A stretch of DNA of 64,000 nucleotides from Betaproteobacteria bacterium (lineage in GTDB: Bacteria; Pseudomonadota; Gammaproteobacteria; Burkholderiales; JAEUOS01), in contig JAQGMJ010000040.1 in NCBI GenBank assembly GCA_028292405.1, positions 1 to 64,000 of the forward strand, in the 5' to 3' direction. The notes beneath the pieces were generated by a model, which saw nothing but the letters and a program-made list of their open reading frames with translations, was not told the DNA's origin and made no database searches. This document shows, one piece after another, positions 29,501-38,656 of this stretch; the first letter of the stretch is position 1; each line of letters begins with the position of its first letter. The position numbers were made by a program, and so were the translations under genes.

Positions 29501-29623
29501 GGCGATGCCCGCGGCAACACCCGCTACGACGCGCGCAATCCGGGCAAAAACAGGCCGAACAAATCCGGCCGGCGCGCGGCGTAGGGGTGGGGAGGACGCG
29601 CGGCGCGTCTCGAAGAGGTTCAC
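26552..29623 (-). CDS. Membrane PAS-PAS-PAS-PAS-GGDEF-EAL signalling protein
   Basis: This 1023-aa c-di-GMP enzyme candidate has two N-terminal hydrophobic segments (about 25-50 and 59-80), then four PAS domains up to about residue 580 (for example LENAPVALALISIES, QSAPVAVYSVDLEGR, DGFWVRGGDGTILDVNDAYC and SSDALTVLDGDLRFIF). The diguanylate cyclase domain has an intact GGDEF at 661-665. The phosphodiesterase domain has Glu792 in EALVRW plus DDFGTGYSSLAYLKR. Both active sites appear complete, so direction of activity cannot be decided. It sits convergently between recX and the DUF2889 gene, apparently an insertion into an otherwise conserved block. Confidence 0.93.
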   Translation of the reverse strand: MNLFETRRASSPPLRRAPAGFVRPVFARIARVVAGVAAGIAWNAAQAAESLAWRAEAAVSAALVLTAAAGALVAWWWRMRRAPSTGPNSAQGSEVEARFDLVLENAPVALALISIESGEQLAANSRARALFGVAANAPLPGTDTLYEDPDDRGRLMKRLRSDGQVRDLEVWLRPMGTTSNARRRVIVNCDPVRYGTRPVLLTSFTDVTERFDAEAALASSNHFLNTLIQSAPVAVYSVDLEGRLTSWNAQAHVMYGWHAIEVLGRRPPTVPPAREAEFEAILADAGRGQGLQGVELERVRRDGSRLMIRASTAVIRGPAGESQGFVAFAHDVTHEKELESQYQMVLHRSFDGFWVRGGDGTILDVNDAYCSMLGYTRDEIVGRNVRDLIVGTVWDASTVQNAPRGAFESLHLTKGGDVIPLEASLNYVDAHGGRFYAFFRDIRERKAAQLRLEASEQRLRSLMARSSDALTVLDGDLRFIFVSPPVEAMLGYEPADLIGTSKIDHVHSEDAADLLTIYRRVLLEPGAVQRAEYRFRHKSGAWRNMETIFTNAMNEAAIGGVISNSRDVTLRRRAEEKVRALAMYDPLTGLPNRVLLADHTRQTIARAERAGRMVGFMFLDIDRFKNVNDSLGHTVGDEILKALTERLRGAIREGDVVARLGGDEFVIVLPDVKSPRACSKVAEKIIANASEPFTSGGHELYISTSIGISLYPEDGADPEALLKHADTAMYQAKEAGRNCFRFFSTEMTRAAEARLFIENDLRRALKTDELVLYFQPQFELGREDGARLIGLEALVRWRHPERGLLGPNEFIPVAEETGLIVPLGEWVLRHACRQAADWKLTGLTVPGMVVNVSTLQLHQTDLPAAVRTVLAETGLSAADLELEITESAFMHHEDHALATLDELHHLGVGLTIDDFGTGYSSLAYLKRMPVDKLKIDRIFVRDLGPHAGINSDDDAIVRATIALAKSLGLRVLGEGVENERQLNKLLQHGCREMQGFYFGQPLTAMEAAALIAHPHSHQGHRAA

Positions 29624-29901
29624 GGATGTGGACGACGTCGGAGGGGGCGGCTATAAAGGAAGAGGTGGCTGATTTTGCGGGAAGTACGCGTGAAGTGCGA
29701 CAGGTCAATATGCTATTATCGTCAACCCTAAACGACTTGTCACCAGAGCTTCGTTGGCGGTTGCAAATAAGGGGTCGCAAATAAGTTTGTGCCGTGTTTT
29801 TCCGGTTCTTTATGCCGCCGGCGTATTTTCAGGTCTGGCGGGCGGCCCCCGAGGCAGGTTCGGGCCTTGTCCGCGGCACACTTTTGGCGCTTTCATATCC
29901 C

Positions 29902-30480
29902 ATGTCTTCCGCTGATCCCGGCGCGCCCGCCGTATCCGCCGGCCGCCGCCGGCTGCATACCCGGACCATTGTCGTCGAGGTCTTCGAGCGCGGTGACGGT
30001 CAGTTCGACGTCGAGGCGCGGCTTACCGACGTCAAGGACCACGACCTCAATCTGGCTTCCGGGGTGCGTCCGGCCGGCAGCCCGGTGCATGACATGCGCC
30101 TGAGCCTGTCGGTGGACCGCGACTTCAATGTCACGGCAGCAACGGGGAAATCCGCCATCGTGCCTTACCCCGGTACCTGCGAAACCATCGGTCCCGCCTA
30201 TGCGGCGCTCAAGGGCCTGAACCTGCTGAACAAATTCCGCGCCGCGGTGATGCAGGCGCTGGGCGGGACGCGCGGCTGCACCCATTTGAGCGAATTGGCG
30301 GGCCTGTTGCCGACCGCGGCGGTGCAGGCCGCCGCCGGCGTGCGGGTGCAGGACCCGCAAGTGCAGCCGTTCCAGCTGGACCGCTGTCATGCGCTGGTGA
30401 CCGACGGCGAGTCGGTGCGGCGCTACTACCCGCGCTGGTATCACCGCAAAAGCGCGGGCGCGCCACTCGATCCGGTCTGA
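29902..30480 (+). CDS. DUF2889 domain protein
   Basis: This 192-aa cytoplasmic protein starts at ATG 29902 (MSSADPGAPAVSAGRRRLH). The pattern RRRLHTRTIVVEVFERGDGQFDVEARLTDVKDH and the later CRALKGLNLL-like region match the DUF2889 family as I remember it. That family often sits between recX and sucC in betaproteobacteria. Its biochemical role is unknown. The longer track start at 29794 would add 36 residues with no family similarity. Confidence 0.75.
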   Translation: MSSADPGAPAVSAGRRRLHTRTIVVEVFERGDGQFDVEARLTDVKDHDLNLASGVRPAGSPVHDMRLSLSVDRDFNVTAATGKSAIVPYPGTCETIGPAYAALKGLNLLNKFRAAVMQALGGTRGCTHLSELAGLLPTAAVQAAAGVRVQDPQVQPFQLDRCHALVTDGESVRRYYPRWYHRKSAGAPLDPV

Positions 30481-30625
30481 GCGGGCGGCCCATCGACTAT
30501 GCGTATTCTTGACTATTCGCAAGGCCGGAAAATCCTGGCGCATCTTATGCTCGCGCCGTTCTCCGGGATCACGGATAATGCGGCGCTTAAATTGAATCCT
30601 GAACGATCAAGCTGAAGGGGCTGAC

Positions 30626-31810
<1,185 letters not shown>

Positions 31811-31821
31811 GAGGAACAGAC

Positions 31822-32706
31822 ATGTCGATTCTGATCAACAAAGACACCCGCGTGATGACCCAGGGCATCACCGGCAAGGCCGGCCAATATCACACCAAGA
31901 CGGGCAAGGAGTATGCGAACGGCCCGAATTGCTACGTTGCCGGCGTGAACCCGAAAAAGGCCGGCGAGGCCTACGAAGGCATTCCGATTTTCGGCTCCGT
32001 TGCCGACGCGAAAAAGCAGACCGGCGCCAACGTTTCGGTGATCTACGTGCCGCCGCCCTTCGCCGCCGCGGCGATCTGGGAAGCGATCGAGGCCGACCTG
32101 GACTTGGTCATCTGCATCACCGAGGGCATTCCGGTGCGCGACATGATCGAAGTGAAGGACAAGATGCGCAAGCAGAGGCGCAAGACCATCCTGGTCGGGC
32201 CGAACTGCCCCGGCGTCATCACTCCGGACGAAATCAAGATCGGCATCATGCCCGGCCATATCCACAAAAAGGGCAGAATCGGTGTGGTCTCGCGCTCCGG
32301 TACGCTGACCTATGAAGCGGTGGGCCAGTTGATGGACCTCGGGCTGGGCCAGTCTTCCTGCGTCGGTATCGGCGGTGATCCGGTGAACGGCATGAAGCAC
32401 GTCGAAGTGATGAAGCTGTTCAACGAAGACCCGGAAACCGATGCCGTCATCATGGTCGGCGAAATCGGCGGCGACGACGAGGAAACCTGCGCCCGCTGGA
32501 TCAAGGACAATATGAAAAAGCCGGTGGTCGGCTTCATCGCCGGGGTCACCGCGCCCCCGGGCAAACGCATGGGCCATGCCGGCGCCATCATTTCCGGCGG
32601 CAAGGGCACGGCGCAGGAAAAATTGAATATCATGGAAGAATGCGGCATCAAGGTCACTAAGAACCCCGCCGATATGGGCCGCCTGCTGAAGTCGGTCCTG
32701 AAGTAA
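31822..32706 (+). CDS. sucD: Succinyl-CoA synthetase alpha subunit
   Basis: SucD binds CoA and carries the phosphorylated active-site histidine. ATG 31822 gives 294 aa. [19 protein letters not shown] is the standard N-terminus, the CoA-binding Rossmann part follows, and the phosphohistidine region [14 protein letters not shown] is intact. It forms the alpha2beta2 or alpha-beta enzyme with SucC. Confidence 0.98.
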   Translation: MSILINKDTRVMTQGITGKAGQYHTKTGKEYANGPNCYVAGVNPKKAGEAYEGIPIFGSVADAKKQTGANVSVIYVPPPFAAAAIWEAIEADLDLVICITEGIPVRDMIEVKDKMRKQRRKTILVGPNCPGVITPDEIKIGIMPGHIHKKGRIGVVSRSGTLTYEAVGQLMDLGLGQSSCVGIGGDPVNGMKHVEVMKLFNEDPETDAVIMVGEIGGDDEETCARWIKDNMKKPVVGFIAGVTAPPGKRMGHAGAIISGGKGTAQEKLNIMEECGIKVTKNPADMGRLLKSVLK

Positions 32707-32731
32707 AGACGCCTAAACAGGAGACGACAAA

Positions 32732-33463
32732 GTGGATCTCGCATCACCGGTATTCTGGCTGGCCCTGGGCCAGATCATCTGGATCAACATCATCTTGTCT
32801 GGCGACAACGCCGTGGTGATCGCTTTGGCGGCGCGCTCGCTGCCGCCGAAGCAGCAAAAACAGGCCATTATCTGGGGCTCGGGCGCCGCTGTCGTGCTGC
32901 GGATCCTGCTCACGCTGGTGGCGGCGTTGTTGCTCAATCTGCCCTACCTGCAGATCATCGGCGGACTTCTGCTGCTCTACATCGGCGTGCAATTGCTCGC
33001 CGAGGAAGAGGAAGAAGAGGGCGAAACCAAGGTCTACGGCACCATGATGGCGGCGGTACGCACCATCCTGATCGCCGATCTGGTGATGAGCCTGGACAAC
33101 GTCATCGCCGTGGCCCTGGCGGCGAAGATCGACGGAGTGGTCAACTACCCGCTGCTGATCATCGGCCTTGCCATCAGCATTCCGCTTGTGGTTTTCGGCT
33201 CGACGCTGATGATCAAGCTGATGGAGCGTTTCCCTGTGATCATCATGCTGGGCGCGGCGCTGATCGGCTGGGTGGCGGGCGATGCGATGACCCACGACGT
33301 GGCTATCAAGGACCTGTTCGTCGGCAACCAGGCCATCGCCTATGGGGTGAAAATCGGCTGTGCGGCACTGGTGATCGTAATCGGCAAGTGGCTTTGCAGC
33401 CGCTCTGCGAAGAATCATGTGGCGGCGGAAAGTCCGCCGATGGAGCAGAAATCAGGCGGCTAG
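32732..33463 (+). CDS. TerC/YjbE-family integral membrane protein
   Basis: This 243-aa protein has about seven transmembrane helices and the acidic motifs LSGDNAVVIALAAR and LVMSLDNVIAVALAA that define TerC-type proteins, which are implicated in Mn2+ export and metal loading of secreted enzymes. The start is GTG 32732, 25 bases after sucD, so it is probably on the same transcript. I see no yybP-ykoY (Mn) riboswitch in that short gap. The recX-DUF2889-sucCD-TerC order is familiar from betaproteobacteria. Confidence 0.88.
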   Translation: MDLASPVFWLALGQIIWINIILSGDNAVVIALAARSLPPKQQKQAIIWGSGAAVVLRILLTLVAALLLNLPYLQIIGGLLLLYIGVQLLAEEEEEEGETKVYGTMMAAVRTILIADLVMSLDNVIAVALAAKIDGVVNYPLLIIGLAISIPLVVFGSTLMIKLMERFPVIIMLGAALIGWVAGDAMTHDVAIKDLFVGNQAIAYGVKIGCAALVIVIGKWLCSRSAKNHVAAESPPMEQKSGG

Positions 33464-33475
33464 CCGGGGTTTCGG

Positions 33476-33513
33476 AAAAAAAGGCGCGAAAGAGTTTCTT
33501 TCGCGCCTTTTTT
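33476..33513 (+). terminator. Strong intrinsic terminator after the TerC gene
   Basis: GGCGCGAAAG (33483-33492) pairs perfectly with CTTTCGCGCC (33498-33507) around AGTTT, followed by six T and preceded by A-rich sequence. It ends the sucCD-TerC transcript. The A-tract also makes it potentially bidirectional. Confidence 0.92.
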
Positions 33514-33861
33514 CATCTTCCGCCCGCGCCCGCGCCTCCCCTTTGCAAGGAGGTCCCCTTAGGAAAAAGCGATCAACGCAAATGTTGCCGGCATGCCACT
33601 AAGGGGCAAAAAAGTTGACTCTGTTGATGGATAACTGCAAGAATGCGTATCATCATGCTGTTTACGTTGTGAAAATGCGTATTCTCGCCGTCTTTTTGGC
33701 GTAGAATCCGTGAAGATCAGGAAATCTGGTCGGGGGTGGGTGTTGGAATCGCGCAACGACCGCAAGCGGTCGGGGGACTGATTTTTGTCTGCGCACCAGC
33801 AACCGGTTCGACTAACCGCCGCTGGGCGATAACAACACAAAAGCGGCGATAGGGGGCGTAA
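33514..33861. other. Intergenic leader of the signalling cluster
   Basis: These 348 bases precede the CHASE2 kinase gene. They hold an 8-bp inverted repeat, CCCCTTAG (33555-33562) and CTAAGGGG (33599-33606), and two copies of AATGCGTAT (33642-33650 and 33674-33682) spaced 32 bp. A TAGAAT at 33702-33707 could be a -10 box, but no good -35 was seen. A purine-rich AGGGGG precedes the ATG. No small gene is evident. Confidence 0.4.
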
Positions 33862-36756
33862 ATGGCCAAGCTGAAGGGCGATCTGTGGAAATCAGACTGG
33901 TTTTTCGGTCTGACGGTCTCCCTTTTGTTTTTCGTCTTCGCCTACGTGATCAACAGCGACCTGCTGGAGAGCCTGGACCGCAAGGCCTACGACATGGGCG
34001 TGCGCATGTCGTCGAAGACCCCGAACGACAAGATCGCCATCATCGCGATCGATGACCAGAGCATCGCCAACATCGGCCGCTGGCCATGGAATCGCGACGT
34101 CCACGCGAAAATGACCGACATGCTGACGGCGGCCCACGCCAAGGTGATCGGCAATACCGTTTTCTTTTTCGAGCCGCAGCAGGACCCGGGCCTGGTCTAC
34201 ATCAACAAGCTGCTCGACATCTACGCCAAGAGCGCCGGGTCTGCTCCCACGGCCGCCGTGGCGCCGGCGCCGGATGCCGCCAGTGCCAGCCCGGCGGTCG
34301 AAGCCGCCGCCCCGCAGGCGCAGGTTTCGCCCGAAATGGCGCAGATCGGCGCGCTGCTGAAGGAAGCCGAGGTCACGCTCAATACCGACCGCAAGCTGGC
34401 CGAGAGCTACACCAAGGCCGGCAACGTGGTGCTGCCGCTCAATCTCACGCTGGGCGACCCGCTGGGCAAGCCGGACAAGGCATTGCCCGATTTCACCAAG
34501 AAGAACGTTCTCGAAGGCAAGGGCAGCGACGGCGACATCCGCTCGGCCGCGGTGCAACTGCCGATCGACCCGCTGGGGCGCGCGGTGGCCGGCATGGGCC
34601 ATCTGAACGACATTCCCGACGTCGACGGCGCGATCCGCACCGAGCCCCTGGTGGTGCAGTACTTCGATGTTTACTTTCCGTCGTTCGCGCTGATGGTGGC
34701 GGCGAAAAGCCTGAACCTTTCGGTGAACGACATCAAGGTGGATTGGGGTAACCAGGTCAAGCTCTCCAAGCTGACCATTCCCACCGACAATCACAACCAG
34801 ATGTACACGTATTTCTACAAGGATCGCGACGGCAAGAAAGCCTTCCAGATCGACTCCTTCTACGACGTGCTGTCGGGCAAGATCCCGATGTCCAAGTACG
34901 CCGACAAGATCGTCCTGATCGGCGCCACGGCTGCCGGTGTCGGCACCAGCTTCCCGACGCCGGTGACCCCGGCGATGACCCCGGTGGAAAAGATCGCCCA
35001 CTCGGTGTCGTCGATCCTCTCCGAGCACTTTTTCGTCTCGCCCGGCTGGGCTGTGTGGGTCAAGCTGCTGGCATTCATCGGTGTCGCCGCTTACCTCGTC
35101 GCCGCGCTGCCGCGCCTGAAGGCGCGCCCGGCGGCGATCATCACCCTGGGCATCCTGGTGGCGATCTTTGTGGTCCACTTCGGCCTGATGGTCTCCGCCG
35201 GCATGTGGATTCCGCTGATGGTGCCCGCCACCCTGTTGCTGGTCGGCCACCTGCTGCTGACTACCAAGCGCTACATCGTCACCGAGGCCGGCAAGCAGAA
35301 GTCGGATGTGGAATCAGCCGAGTCCAACCGCATGCTGGGCCTCGCCTTCCAGGGCCAGGGTCAGTTCGACATGGCCTTCGACAAGTTCCGCAAGGTGCCT
35401 TTCGACGGCCAACTGATGGACAACCTGTACAACCTGGCGCTGGACTTCGAGCGCAAGCGCCAGTTCAACAAGGCGCAGGCGGTCTACGAGCATATGCACG
35501 GCTACGATTCGAAGTACAAGGATCTGGAGTCGAAGATCACCCGCGCCAAGAACCTGTCGGAAACTGTCATCCTCGGCGGCGGCAGTTCGCGCGGCAACGC
35601 CAGCATCCTCGATACCGCGGGCGCCGGCGAAAAGCCGATGCTCGGCCGCTACCAGGTCGAGAAGGAACTGGGCAAAGGCGCCATGGGCGTGGTCTACCAG
35701 GGCCGCGACCCGAAGATCAGCCGCGTGGTGGCGATCAAGACGATGGCGCTCTCCCAGGAATTCGAGGCCGACGAGCTGGAAGAGGCGAAAGCCCGCTTCT
35801 TCCGCGAGGCCGAGACTGCTGGCCGCCTGAACCACCCGAACATCGTCACGATCTACGACGCGGGCGAAGAGCACGACCTGTGCTTCATCGCCATGGAATT
35901 GCTCAAGGGCAAGGACCTGGTGCCCTACACCAAGCCCGAGACCTTGCTGCCGATCTCGCGCGTGGTGTCGATCACGGTGCGGGTTGCCGATGCCTTGGGT
36001 TATGCCCATCGCCAGAACGTGGTCCACCGCGACATCAAGCCGGCCAACATCATGTACGACCTGGAAGGCGACAGCCCCAAGGTCACCGACTTCGGCATCG
36101 CGCGCGTCACCGATTCCTCCAAGACCAAGACCGGCATGGTGCTGGGTACGCCTTCCTACATGTCGCCCGAGCAGCTTTCCGGCAAGAAGGTGGACGGCCG
36201 CTCCGACTTGTTCTCGCTGGCCGTCAGCCTGTACCAGATGCTTTCCGGCCACCTGCCTTTTGTCGGCGATTCGATGGCCCAACTGATGTTCAAGATCGCC
36301 AACGAACAGGCGCCGGATATCCGCACCATTAACCCCGCAGTGCCCGAGGGCCTGGCTGAAGTGCTTGCCTACGCCATGGCCAAGGAAGCGGAACAACGCT
36401 ACCAGAGCGGCGAAGAACTGGCAGCCGCCCTGCGCCCCTTCGGTGAAACGCCGGCGACTTCGACCGGAATGAATATTCCCGCTGCCGGCGCAACCGGCGG
36501 CGTGCGTCCGCCGACTCAGCAGATTGCCCCCCAGGGTGCCCGCCCGGCGCCCGCGCCGGCCGCGCCGAACCCGCACGCCGGCGGTACTGTGCAAATGCAG
36601 GCCGTGCCGACAGCCGAAAGTGACAAGACCGTGATCATGAATGCCGTCCCGATGAACCCGGACGCCACCCAGCCGATGCAAATGTCCGGCGCCAAGCCCG
36701 GGGCGGACAAACCGACGCCGGACAAGCCCGCGCCGGACGTGGATATTTCCCTGTAA
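33862..36756 (+). CDS. CHASE2-domain serine/threonine protein kinase
   Basis: This 964-aa membrane kinase is the first gene of the signalling block. Order: TM1 (about 13-32), extracytoplasmic CHASE2-type sensor (about 33-390, IAIIAIDDQSIANIGRWPWNR), three closely spaced TM helices (about 395-470), a helical TPR-like linker (about 480-565), then the Hanks-type kinase (about 597-858). The kinase has the glycine loop LGKGAMGVVYQG, Lys626 in VAIK, catalytic His-Arg-Asp724 (HRDIKPANIM) and Asp743 in DFG, so it should be active. A Pro/Ala-rich tail ends the protein. Thr568 and Thr923 lie in TVIL and TVIM motifs that could be autophosphorylated and read by the FHA protein. PP2C follows after 9 bases. 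Confidence 0.94.
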   Translation: MAKLKGDLWKSDWFFGLTVSLLFFVFAYVINSDLLESLDRKAYDMGVRMSSKTPNDKIAIIAIDDQSIANIGRWPWNRDVHAKMTDMLTAAHAKVIGNTVFFFEPQQDPGLVYINKLLDIYAKSAGSAPTAAVAPAPDAASASPAVEAAAPQAQVSPEMAQIGALLKEAEVTLNTDRKLAESYTKAGNVVLPLNLTLGDPLGKPDKALPDFTKKNVLEGKGSDGDIRSAAVQLPIDPLGRAVAGMGHLNDIPDVDGAIRTEPLVVQYFDVYFPSFALMVAAKSLNLSVNDIKVDWGNQVKLSKLTIPTDNHNQMYTYFYKDRDGKKAFQIDSFYDVLSGKIPMSKYADKIVLIGATAAGVGTSFPTPVTPAMTPVEKIAHSVSSILSEHFFVSPGWAVWVKLLAFIGVAAYLVAALPRLKARPAAIITLGILVAIFVVHFGLMVSAGMWIPLMVPATLLLVGHLLLTTKRYIVTEAGKQKSDVESAESNRMLGLAFQGQGQFDMAFDKFRKVPFDGQLMDNLYNLALDFERKRQFNKAQAVYEHMHGYDSKYKDLESKITRAKNLSETVILGGGSSRGNASILDTAGAGEKPMLGRYQVEKELGKGAMGVVYQGRDPKISRVVAIKTMALSQEFEADELEEAKARFFREAETAGRLNHPNIVTIYDAGEEHDLCFIAMELLKGKDLVPYTKPETLLPISRVVSITVRVADALGYAHRQNVVHRDIKPANIMYDLEGDSPKVTDFGIARVTDSSKTKTGMVLGTPSYMSPEQLSGKKVDGRSDLFSLAVSLYQMLSGHLPFVGDSMAQLMFKIANEQAPDIRTINPAVPEGLAEVLAYAMAKEAEQRYQSGEELAAALRPFGETPATSTGMNIPAAGATGGVRPPTQQIAPQGARPAPAPAAPNPHAGGTVQMQAVPTAESDKTVIMNAVPMNPDATQPMQMSGAKPGADKPTPDKPAPDVDISL

Positions 36757-36765
36757 GGACCCCGT

Positions 36766-37599
36766 ATGAGCCTGAATGACGCGATTGAGATCGTCGGCCA
36801 TACCGATCCGGGAATGGTGCGCTCTCACAACGAAGACTCGATCGCCAACGACACCAAGAGCGGTCTGGCGATCCTGGCCGACGGCATGGGCGGCTACAAC
36901 GCCGGCGAAGTCGCCAGCGGCATGGCCACTACCGTGCTGATGACCGAGTTGCAGGCCGCCCTGGCGCATACCGCGCCGTTCCAGCCGGACCCCGAGGGCG
37001 GGGCCGAAGCGGGCACGTTCGCGGCGCGCATGCTGCGCGAGCAGATCGCCAAGGCGAACCACTCGATCTACTCGGCCTCGCAGTCGCAGCCGCAGTATTC
37101 GGGCATGGGCACCACCCTGGTGATGGCGGTGTTCTACGACAACAAGATGACGGTGGCGCACATCGGCGACTCGCGCCTGTACCGCCTGCGGGACAACCAG
37201 TTCTCCCAGGTGACGCGCGATCATTCGCTGCTGCAGGAGCAGATCGACAGCGGCATGATCACCGCCGAAGAGGCCAAGCATTCGCAGAACAAGAACCTGG
37301 TGACGCGGGCGCTGGGCATCGACCCGACGGTCGAGCCGGAAATCCACGACTACGACACCCGGGCAGGCGACATCTACCTGCTGTGTTCGGACGGGCTTTC
37401 CGACATGGTGCCGGACGAGGAAATCGGCCTGACCCTGGAGACCCTGGGCGGCAACCTCAACCTGGCGGCGCAGCAGCTGGTACAGATGGCGAATGACAAT
37501 GGCGGGCGTGATAACGTGTCGGTGCTCCTGATCAAGATCATCAAGGAATATCCGGCCGCCAAGGGGTTGTTCGGTAAGTTTTTGGGATGGTTTAAGTAA
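36766..37599 (+). CDS. PP2C-family serine/threonine phosphatase (PrpC/Stp-like)
   Basis: This 277-aa metal-dependent phosphatase has the PP2C metal-site motifs VRSHNEDS, Asp39-Gly in LADGMGGYNAGEVAS, IGDSRLYRLRD, SDGLSD and DNVSVLLI, all in order and intact. It is cytoplasmic, with no TM segment. Placement 9 bases after the kinase gene is the classic eraser arrangement for bacterial Hanks kinases, so its likely substrates are the kinase, the FHA protein and any shared targets. Confidence 0.95.
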   Translation: MSLNDAIEIVGHTDPGMVRSHNEDSIANDTKSGLAILADGMGGYNAGEVASGMATTVLMTELQAALAHTAPFQPDPEGGAEAGTFAARMLREQIAKANHSIYSASQSQPQYSGMGTTLVMAVFYDNKMTVAHIGDSRLYRLRDNQFSQVTRDHSLLQEQIDSGMITAEEAKHSQNKNLVTRALGIDPTVEPEIHDYDTRAGDIYLLCSDGLSDMVPDEEIGLTLETLGGNLNLAAQQLVQMANDNGGRDNVSVLLIKIIKEYPAAKGLFGKFLGWFK

Positions 37600-37662
37600 A
37601 CTAAGAAGTTTTCAAAGACCGCATACGCAAGTTGAAGCGAACGAGAAAAAAGGATTAAGGCT

Positions 37663-38412
37663 ATGGCAAAGCTTATTCTCAGCATGGACGGCTTGGTGCT
37701 CAAGGAAATTTCCCTGACCAAGGAGCGCACCACGATCGGCCGGAAGCCGCATAACGACATCCAGATCGACAATCTGGCGGTGTCGGGCGAGCACGCCGTG
37801 ATCGTCACCATCCTCAACGACTCGTTCCTGGAGGATCTGGGCTCGACCAACGGGACCCTGGTCAACGGCCAGCCGATCAAGAAGCACTTCCTGCAGCCCA
37901 ACGATGTGATCGAGCTCGGCAAGTACAAGCTCAAGTACATCAACGAGGCGCCCAAGGCCGCCGGCGCTGCGGACTTCGAGAAAACCATGGTGTTGCGCCC
38001 CGGGCAGATGCCCAAGGCCGCGCCGCCCGCCGCCGCTCCTGCTGCTCTTAAGGCCGACAGCGACGTGACGCAGAAGCCGGCGCCCGCTCCCGGCGGCGCC
38101 GCTCCCGCGCCCGCTGCCCCGGCGGCTCCGGCTCCCGCCGCCGCGCCGGCACGCCAGGGCGCGATCCAGTTGCTTTCCGGGGCCAACGCCGGCAAGGAAC
38201 TGGTGCTGGTCAAGGCGCTCACCACTCTGGGCAAGCCCGGTGTGCAGGTTGCCGTGATCACCCGCCGCCCGCAGGGCTTTTTCATCACCCACGTGGAAGG
38301 CGCGACCTTCCCGCTGGTCAACGGCAAGGCGCTCGATGCCCAGGCCCATCCGCTGAACGATCACGACATGATCGAGCTGGCGGGGACCAAGATGGAGTTT
38401 TTCTACAAGTAA
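37663..38412 (+). CDS. FHA-domain protein with second degenerate FHA-like domain
   Basis: This 249-aa adaptor has an N-terminal FHA domain (about 1-95) with the phosphothreonine-binding residues in TTIGRKPHNDIQIDN, SGEH and GSTNGTLVNG. A linker rich in Pro and Ala (about 115-165) leads to a second domain (165-249) that has the FHA strand pattern and an LVNGKAL loop but lacks the GR and SxxH residues, so it probably does not bind phosphopeptides. Thr108 in EKTMVLRPG, just after the first FHA domain, resembles a GarA-type phosphoswitch site. It is the predicted reader for the upstream kinase/phosphatase pair. Confidence 0.92.
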   Translation: MAKLILSMDGLVLKEISLTKERTTIGRKPHNDIQIDNLAVSGEHAVIVTILNDSFLEDLGSTNGTLVNGQPIKKHFLQPNDVIELGKYKLKYINEAPKAAGAADFEKTMVLRPGQMPKAAPPAAAPAALKADSDVTQKPAPAPGGAAPAPAAPAAPAPAAAPARQGAIQLLSGANAGKELVLVKALTTLGKPGVQVAVITRRPQGFFITHVEGATFPLVNGKALDAQAHPLNDHDMIELAGTKMEFFYK

Positions 38413-38656
38413 GCCCGGCACGGCCGAGGGTGCCGGCGGACCGCGCCGGTAGCGCCGCGGCGGCCTCGCCCTCCGGTGAAGTGGAGGACGGATGTCTGGG
38501 GAAGTTGGGGCGCAGGCCCCGGATCAGGCGGCCCGGGGTCGGGGATCGGACTTAGCCCCGGGTCTCAATCGACCCCAAATCTTCCGGCGCTTGGCCGGAG
38601 GGCCGGTGCATTGGCAAATCAAGCGGCGCGCCAAGAGCCGCAACGGGAGAAAATAA
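38413..38656. other. GC-rich gap with inverted repeats inside the signalling cluster
   Basis: This 244-base gap separates the FHA gene from the cyclase gene. It is very GC-rich and has several inverted repeats, the clearest being CCCGGGG (38532-38538) with CCCCGGG (38556-38562). No T-run follows them, so they are not typical terminators. The cyclase ATG-proximal sequence CGGGAGAAAATAAGTG gives a GGAG ribosome binding site. A separate promoter here is possible but I cannot identify one. Confidence 0.35.

Noticed and set aside
32707-32731. yybP-ykoY (Mn2+) riboswitch before the TerC gene
   Set aside because: Only 25 bases separate sucD from the TerC-type gene, too short for the element.
33555-33606. 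Inverted repeat CCCCTTAG/CTAAGGGG as a riboswitch or small RNA
   Set aside because: A single 8-bp stem with a 36-base loop and no conserved core gives no support for a structured RNA class.
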